NCBI GenBank assembly: GCA_905221605.1
Contig: CAJNDS010002738.1
Span: forward strand, 203,001-215,000
Origin: Symbiodinium natans
Taxonomy: Eukaryota; Sar; Dinophyceae; Suessiales; Symbiodiniaceae
Direction: 5' to 3'
Length of the DNA stretch: 12,000 bases
Position numbers and translations under genes: made by a program. The notes below the pieces were generated by a model. That model saw only the letters and a list, made by a program, of their open reading frames with translations, made no database searches and was not told the origin of the DNA. Below are positions 8,160-12,000 of this stretch, piece by piece. Numbering within the stretch: the stretch's first letter is position 1; the number at the start of each line of letters is the position of its first letter.

Positions 8160-8751
8160 TGAAAAGATGCAATCGCAGGAAAAGCTAGTTGCATGGCCCA
8201 GGATCGCTTAAAGGCAAACGGATGCCAAACCATCCCAAAGAAAGGCTTCATGATCCGAAACTTCCTTCACCCTGTCGTTATGCAACGAGGATACGCCAGC
8301 ATAACACTGAGATTGCAAGGCCTACCATGATGTTACAAGCCTCACAGGCAAACATCCGATAAGCATCGTCGAAGCGCAGCGCATGCACGCACCACGCATG
8401 GCTGACAGCTCTGCAAGGCACACAAACATTGAGCGTTTCGTAGTGCCCAAAGCTGCCAAGAATCTGCACCAAGCTCCAAAGTCCGATAGGGTCCACCTCA
8501 GAGTGCAAAGTTTGCTCGATTTGCACAAGATACCCAGTCAAAGAACATGTGCCACATCCCCTGAGCCATCCAGTTCGCTTGTACCACTGTGCCAGGTGTC
8601 GCACGCAAACGTGCCAAAAGACGCGCTGGCTCCTGGGTCTGGGCTGATTCATGATTCCGGATGTGTAGGGATGCATACAGTACGGAGACGAGCATAGAAC
8701 GCCATTTGGGCTAGGATGCAGTACGTGAACACAGCCTTGTATGTGTACATA
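8160..8751. other. No certain feature; possible 5' part of the J-domain gene on the minus strand
   Basis: The minus strand is open from the microsatellite down to a stop at 8278. The last part (about 8278-8480) is moderately hydrophobic near its end and contains the run CRAVSHAW. I could not tie it to any family or to the J-domain exons. The frame owes its length to the stop-free microsatellite upstream, so it is not evidence of a gene by itself. Confidence 0.35.
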
Positions 8752-9123
<372 letters not shown>

Positions 9124-9412
9124 GCACTCCTCAGGGCAACCGTCCTCGTCAAGCGGGTCTCTGGTACCTATATAAATGTGTACAACCTTGCGGGAAACAC
9201 AGCAGCACCAGATCAAAATTTGTGTTCGAAGGTGGCTGCAGGGAGAAGCAGGGACTGTTGCCTGCATCACTGACATCGCTGCACTCTGCGCCAAAAGCGC
9301 GGTAGAGCTGTACGAGCGGGCAAGCAAGCGGCAAGCTACCAGCACAGCCGAGCGTAGCTGCCAATGCGAACCCCGTACACACTGCAAGTAGACTACTTGT
9401 ATGCATAACCTC
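9124..9412 (-). other. Probable 3' untranslated region of the LINE relic
   Basis: About 290 bases separate the last stop of the C-terminal domain (9415-9413) from the simple-repeat tail. No domain is visible in any frame. The segment is assigned to the element only because of its position. Confidence 0.4.
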
Positions 9413-10009
9413 TCACTCGACATGTTCATTCTTCACTCCAAGCTCTTGCATGAGATCCATGGCTTTGCGCTCCATAGATCCGCGTGGCGCCTGCCCGAAG
9501 AGCTGGATGCCTCCATCAGCAACGAGCGCGCTAACAAGAGCCTTCTCCATGTCTTTGTGCTCATCGCTGAGTCGCAAGAAGAGCTTCTAGTGCTGGAGAC
9601 GTGCATATTCTGGACACGGCAAACCTTCACTGCACCAGCGAGCTGCGAAGCCTTGGGCGGGTGGCTTGCAAGGAAGTGCTCGATGATCTCCTGGTCGGCT
9701 GCCCCGAGATTGGCCTTCAAGCAAAGGAGCAAAGCAACCAGGGCGTACTCATCTGGTTGTCCTTCTTGGTGGCCAGAGTGGCCACGTGTGCGGTCGGCAT
9801 GAAGCTGGCGAGCTTGTTCACAAGCTTTGATCGCTCCATGATTCGCCTCAAACTTGATGGTGGAGTAAGCCATGCTACAGAGCAATCGCAAGTCTGCCGC
9901 ATTCTTGAGGCTCAAGCGTGTAATGATCAGGAGTAGCTCTCACTCAAGGTCCGACTTGTTGCTCGCTACGGCCCTGGTCTTGGCTGGCTTCTCGCCTTCA
10001 AGCTGAGGC
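9413..10009 (-). pseudogene. C-terminal domain of the LINE relic, frameshifted
   Basis: After the fingers another frame gives DQWAAHLRPQLEGEKP, then a TGA at 9942-9940. It continues in the same frame with LSLKNAADLRLLCSMAYSTI and further helical sequence to VCRVQNMHVSSTR. At about 9588-9586 a one-base loss moves the reading to KLFLRLSDEHKDMEKALVSA and then GSMERKAMDLMQEL, before a stop at 9415-9413. It looks globular and mostly helical and has no catalytic motif I can name. I recall similar segments at the ends of dinoflagellate retroelement or repeated ORFs but could not check. It might instead be a host exon captured by the element or lying next to it. Confidence 0.5.
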
Positions 10010-10525
10010 CGAAGGTGCGCTGCCCACTGGTCGGCCACGGCGCTGGAAGTAGTAGTCGATGCGCGGTCTCCGGAACGCAGTGGGCAGGCGCGATGCCAAG
10101 TGTGCTTGAGCCTTACCCAGCAGTCGGAGCGGAACATCACAGATTGCACACTTGCAAGGCAAGCTCGCGTGTACTTGATGCACTGTAGCGCTGCCTGCCG
10201 CCCGGCTACAGTACCCTCGTCTGGTGCTATCATGCAAATGGTTGCGCGCCACTCGCACAGAGGCCAAGGTAGCCCGGCATGCGCAGCACTGTTTACTGAT
10301 GGTGAGCAGTGTTGCCAAAGAGCGCCTTTGTTCATGTTGTTTGCTGTGAGCCAGATGCACTGCGAGAGCACGGTAAGTGGGGAAGGTGGCATTGCACGGC
10401 TGGCCATCAGCGAGCAGCGCATCACATGCAAAAGTCTCATCGGCGGCATCCGCTCCTGGAGGCGCAGCAGACGGAAGCGACAAACCTGGAGGGGGGACCT
10501 GGACTCCCAAGTACCTCGTCCTGAG
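9998..10525 (-). pseudogene. Three tandem Cys/His zinc fingers of the LINE ORF2
   Basis: In the frame counted from 10510, finger 1 is Cys29-x9-Cys39-x12-His52 with His55 and His59. Finger 2 is Cys75-x2-Cys78-x12-His91 with His93 and Cys101. Finger 3 is Cys121-x2-Cys124-x12-His137, with no obvious final ligand. The constant x12 spacing between the second Cys and the first His is the C2H2 signature. RIDYYF follows the third finger, and a shift of frame is then needed near 10040-10010. Such fingers probably bind RNA or target DNA during transposition; this is inferred. They differ from the single CCHC knuckle usual at this place in many LINEs. Confidence 0.7.
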
Positions 10526-11020
10526 TTATGCCGGATCTTGTTGCAAGAAGGCTTCACGGAAGTCTGCATCAACGAACAGCACGAGCGGCCCGTCAGCAGC
10601 CGGACACATGAAACCACTGCTGTCCCATGTAGCCAGCTGTCGAATGTCTTCACCCAGCTGTCGCATCCAAGCATGTGACCAATCATGGATGGCACCGTGC
10701 TCGTCGAAAGGCGCCGGGGCGCCAGGGATGTGCCCGAAAAAAGGTGAAGAGCGCTCCTCGGGCCTAGCCACAATGCGCTGCCACCAACGCAGGCGTTGCA
10801 CTGACAGTTCAACAGCTGTAGGTGCAGAACGCAGGAGGCGCCACACATGGTCGTTTGAGAGGGCCTTGTATTTGTCCACACTTTTCTCGCACGCTGTGAC
10901 TTGTAAGACCTTTCTACCAAACTTGAGGAGCTCCTTGTCCAGGGTACGCACATCAGGTGCCTGCACAGGAAAAGCAACCAGTCCGCTGTAGGCAGCTCCC
11001 ACAACCTCTCTGTGGCCCCT
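10526..11020 (-). pseudogene. LINE post-RT region
   Basis: The frame runs through AAYSGLVAFPVQ, TLDKELLKFGRKVLQ, YKALSNDHVWRLL and AVELSVQRLRWWQRIVARP. The last resembles the conserved 'R..RL.WW..I' segment found between the RT and the C-terminal fingers of LINE ORF2 proteins. The tail (from about 10790) is acidic and ends at a TAA at 10528-10526. The fingers follow in the same frame, so the TAA is a single disabling change, for example from CAA. Confidence 0.65.
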
Positions 11021-11030
11021 GTTGCGCCAG
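11000..11030 (-). other. Junction of the RT deletion
   Basis: Within these bases the translation changes from linker-type sequence (SEWLHVLAQQGPQ in one frame) to post-RT-type sequence (VVGAAYSGLVAFP in another). The exact breakpoint cannot be fixed without a full-length relative. The change of frame at the same place supports a physical join rather than sequence divergence. Confidence 0.6.
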
Positions 11031-11553
11031 GACGTGAAGCCACTCAGATTTGTCAAAGAGAGGGGTTGCTGGCGCAGCCATCTGCCGTCGCTTTGGGCCG
11101 ATGTTCTTCCCAGCCAAGATACGCGAGACCTTCCAGGCTGTTGCAAAGTCCTTCTTCCTCCACGCCTCGGCGACTTCGGCCACAAGTGCAGCTTGCCGAG
11201 CATGATATAGGCGTCGCTTAATGCGACGGACCACTTTAGTGGCCTCCTTACAGTTGCCAGCAGCGACGCTGACCTCCGGAGAAGCTTGAGGGTGGTCGCG
11301 GAGTCGTCGTAAAGCGAGCCTGCTCCTCTGTTGCAGCAGCGAGGTCAGTGTCCTGTTTGTTGTGCTTTGTATCCGCGGGGCTTTTTCTGAAAAAGCACAA
11401 CGCTTGTTCCATGATGGGTTCATGTAGCGCTTGATGAACAGCATCCGGACCCTGTTTTGCAAGGGAATTCCAGTCGACCCCTTGCAACCGCGACTCCACA
11501 GCGTGCACAAAGTCAAGGAGCCCTTCTCCTCGCAGGCACCGGTACAGCTTATC
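11010..11553 (-). pseudogene. LINE linker between endonuclease and missing RT
   Basis: The first part (DKLYRCLRGEGLLDFV...HEPIMEQALCFF) is in one frame. A shift near 11350 leads to a second frame that holds LLQQRSRLALRRLRDHP and, at about 11222-11081, a lysine/arginine- and alanine-rich helical stretch beginning KRRLYHARQAALVAEVAEAW. It then continues to PLFDKSEWLHVLAQQGPQ. Basic helices of this kind normally lie just before the RT fingers in this sort of ORF2. The function is probably nucleic-acid binding, which is inferred from charge. Confidence 0.65.
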
Positions 11554-11572
11554 GGCACCGGTACAGCTTATC
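11535..11572 (-). repeat. 19-bp perfect tandem duplication causing a frameshift
   Basis: GATAAGCTGTACCGGTGCC occurs twice in a row (11572-11554 and 11553-11535 on the minus strand). Because 19 is not a multiple of three it shifts the frame. With one copy, WDHDKLYRC reads straight into LRGEGLLDFVHAVESRL. A one-base insertion just upstream (CGT-C-TGG near 11583) separates this from the endonuclease frame. Confidence 0.9.
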
Positions 11573-11585
11573 ATGATCCCAGACG

Positions 11586-11999
11586 ATACCGTTCATCCTC
11601 TGCGGCACCGTAGCGGAGTCGGATGGTGACATTGAGGACGAGTGGTCTGTGATCGCGTCTGGCGTTGCAGTCCATAAGCTGCAACGCATCTCCAGCGCGG
11701 TCCCACACTTCACAAGACTGGATTTGGGGGCTCCGAGGGAGGAGGAGATAGTCCACCCTAGATGTGGATCTGCCATCATTAGAGTAGAAGGTAGGGCTAC
11801 AACGAAAAAAAGTGTTGCCAAAACAAAGATGGTGGCGCTCAGCAAACTGACGCAGTAGCCGCCCATTTGTGTTTTCCGGCGCCGGATTTGCTGTTCACAC
11901 GGACGCAGACTTGGACATGGTGTGAGCATGCTGCAAGCCAGGGATCTTGTCCAAGCCGAGATGCGCATTCCCATCCAAGAAAATAAGAGGAACACAGCG
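11586..11999 (-). pseudogene. APE-type endonuclease domain, C-terminal half (LINE EN)
   Basis: In one minus-strand frame from 11999 the translation carries LIFLDGNAHLG (about 11984-11952), the 'GDFNA' motif of the endonuclease/exonuclease/phosphatase fold. It then has NGRLLRQFAERHHLC (from 11867), TFFRCSPTFYS, SRVDYLLLP (from 11762) and finally RRDHRPLVLNV with the DHRP motif at 11654-11643. The SDH-type His that completes the active site is therefore kept. A single TGA at 11897-11895 interrupts the frame between the first two motifs. In a live element this domain would nick target DNA to prime reverse transcription. The N-terminal half lies beyond the window edge. Confidence 0.85.
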
Positions 12000-12000
12000 A

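Larger units (their letters stand above)
9413..12000 (-). pseudogene. Non-LTR retrotransposon (LINE) ORF2 relic lacking reverse transcriptase, 5' end outside the window
   Basis: The relic is read on the minus strand. In order it holds the C-terminal half of an APE-type endonuclease (11999-11586), a linker with a basic helix (about 11553-11010), the region that normally follows the RT (about 11020-10526), three tandem Cys/His fingers (10426-10090) and a C-terminal domain (about 9990-9413). The linker passes into the post-RT region within about 30 bases near 11000-11030. No RT motif such as YxDD is found, so some 1.5 kb or more appears deleted. Three in-frame stops (TGA 11897, TAA 10528, TGA 9942), about four frameshifts and a 19-bp duplication show it is dead. 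The layout resembles LINEs I recall as abundant in dinoflagellate genomes. It cannot make a working transposition protein. Confidence 0.85.

Noticed and set aside
8278-8528. Minus-strand segment containing CRAVSHAW, loosely F-box-like
   Set aside because: The match is a few residues, the LP at the start of an F-box is absent, and the frame is open only because of the microsatellite.
8698-8716. GCCATTTGGGCTAGG, similar to part of the dinoflagellate spliced leader
   Set aside because: Several mismatches, the leader's 5' half is absent, and no retrogene follows it; probably chance.
9165-9185. TATATAA inside GGTACCTATATAAATG, a possible TATA box
   Set aside because: No gene starts downstream on the plus strand, and the site lies in the presumed 3' region of the LINE.
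9601-10991. Plus-strand frames opposite the LINE relic
   Set aside because: They are antisense shadows; the minus strand carries the endonuclease, finger and helical motifs.

Overview
This window looks like nuclear DNA from a eukaryote with sparse, intron-rich genes, most likely a dinoflagellate (Symbiodiniaceae, Polarella or a relative). Three things suggest this. A decayed non-LTR retrotransposon has the layout I associate with dinoflagellate LINEs: APE-type endonuclease, basic linker, a post-RT region and Cys/His fingers. A J-domain gene is split into very small exons whose inferred introns start with GC and end with AG. Long stretches hold only simple repeats and non-coding DNA. There is no bacterial-style packing of genes, no Shine-Dalgarno pattern, and no rRNA or tRNA gene that I can support. 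The taxon is an inference; no single marker proves it.

Layout. 1-2174: no supportable gene. 2175-2450 and 6685-6919: two diverged copies of one dispersed repeat with C-rich bodies, both ending in the same GCGCGCAAGCGTTT block. 2772-3077 (+): a cysteine-rich open segment, perhaps one exon of a zinc-binding domain. 3223-3348 (-): a short coding-like segment behind a good 3' splice site. 3890-4249: short repeats, then a 130-bp tandem duplication that includes a 3' splice-site-like block. 4232-4461 (+): a candidate two-exon gene piece with a possible 37-nt intron. 4911-4994: a 10-bp minisatellite. 5145-5177: a strong G-quadruplex motif. 5178-6684 and 6920-7416: nothing recognisable as a gene.

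7417-8105 (-): a J-domain (DnaJ/Hsp40) gene piece. Read on the minus strand, three or four small exons join into helix II, the HPD loop, helix III and the start of helix IV. No continuous reading frame shows this domain. The exons appear at 8016-7975, 7807-7742 and 7476 onward, with a less certain upstream piece ending at 8085.

8752-9105: an impure (TAG)n microsatellite of 354 bp, flanked by (GCTT)4. It lies directly downstream, in element orientation, of the retrotransposon relic at 9413-12000 (-), which runs off the right edge of the window. The relic keeps the endonuclease C-terminal half, the linker, the post-RT region, three tandem Cys/His fingers and a C-terminal domain. The whole reverse-transcriptase core is missing, and the rest carries three in-frame stops, several frameshifts and a 19-bp tandem duplication. 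It is a dead copy; mobilisation in trans cannot be judged from the sequence.

The genes here do not form a pathway. The most useful results are the hidden J-domain gene, the RT-less LINE with its unusual finger and C-terminal modules, the repeat family with two copies in the window, and the duplicated splice-acceptor block next to a candidate tiny intron.
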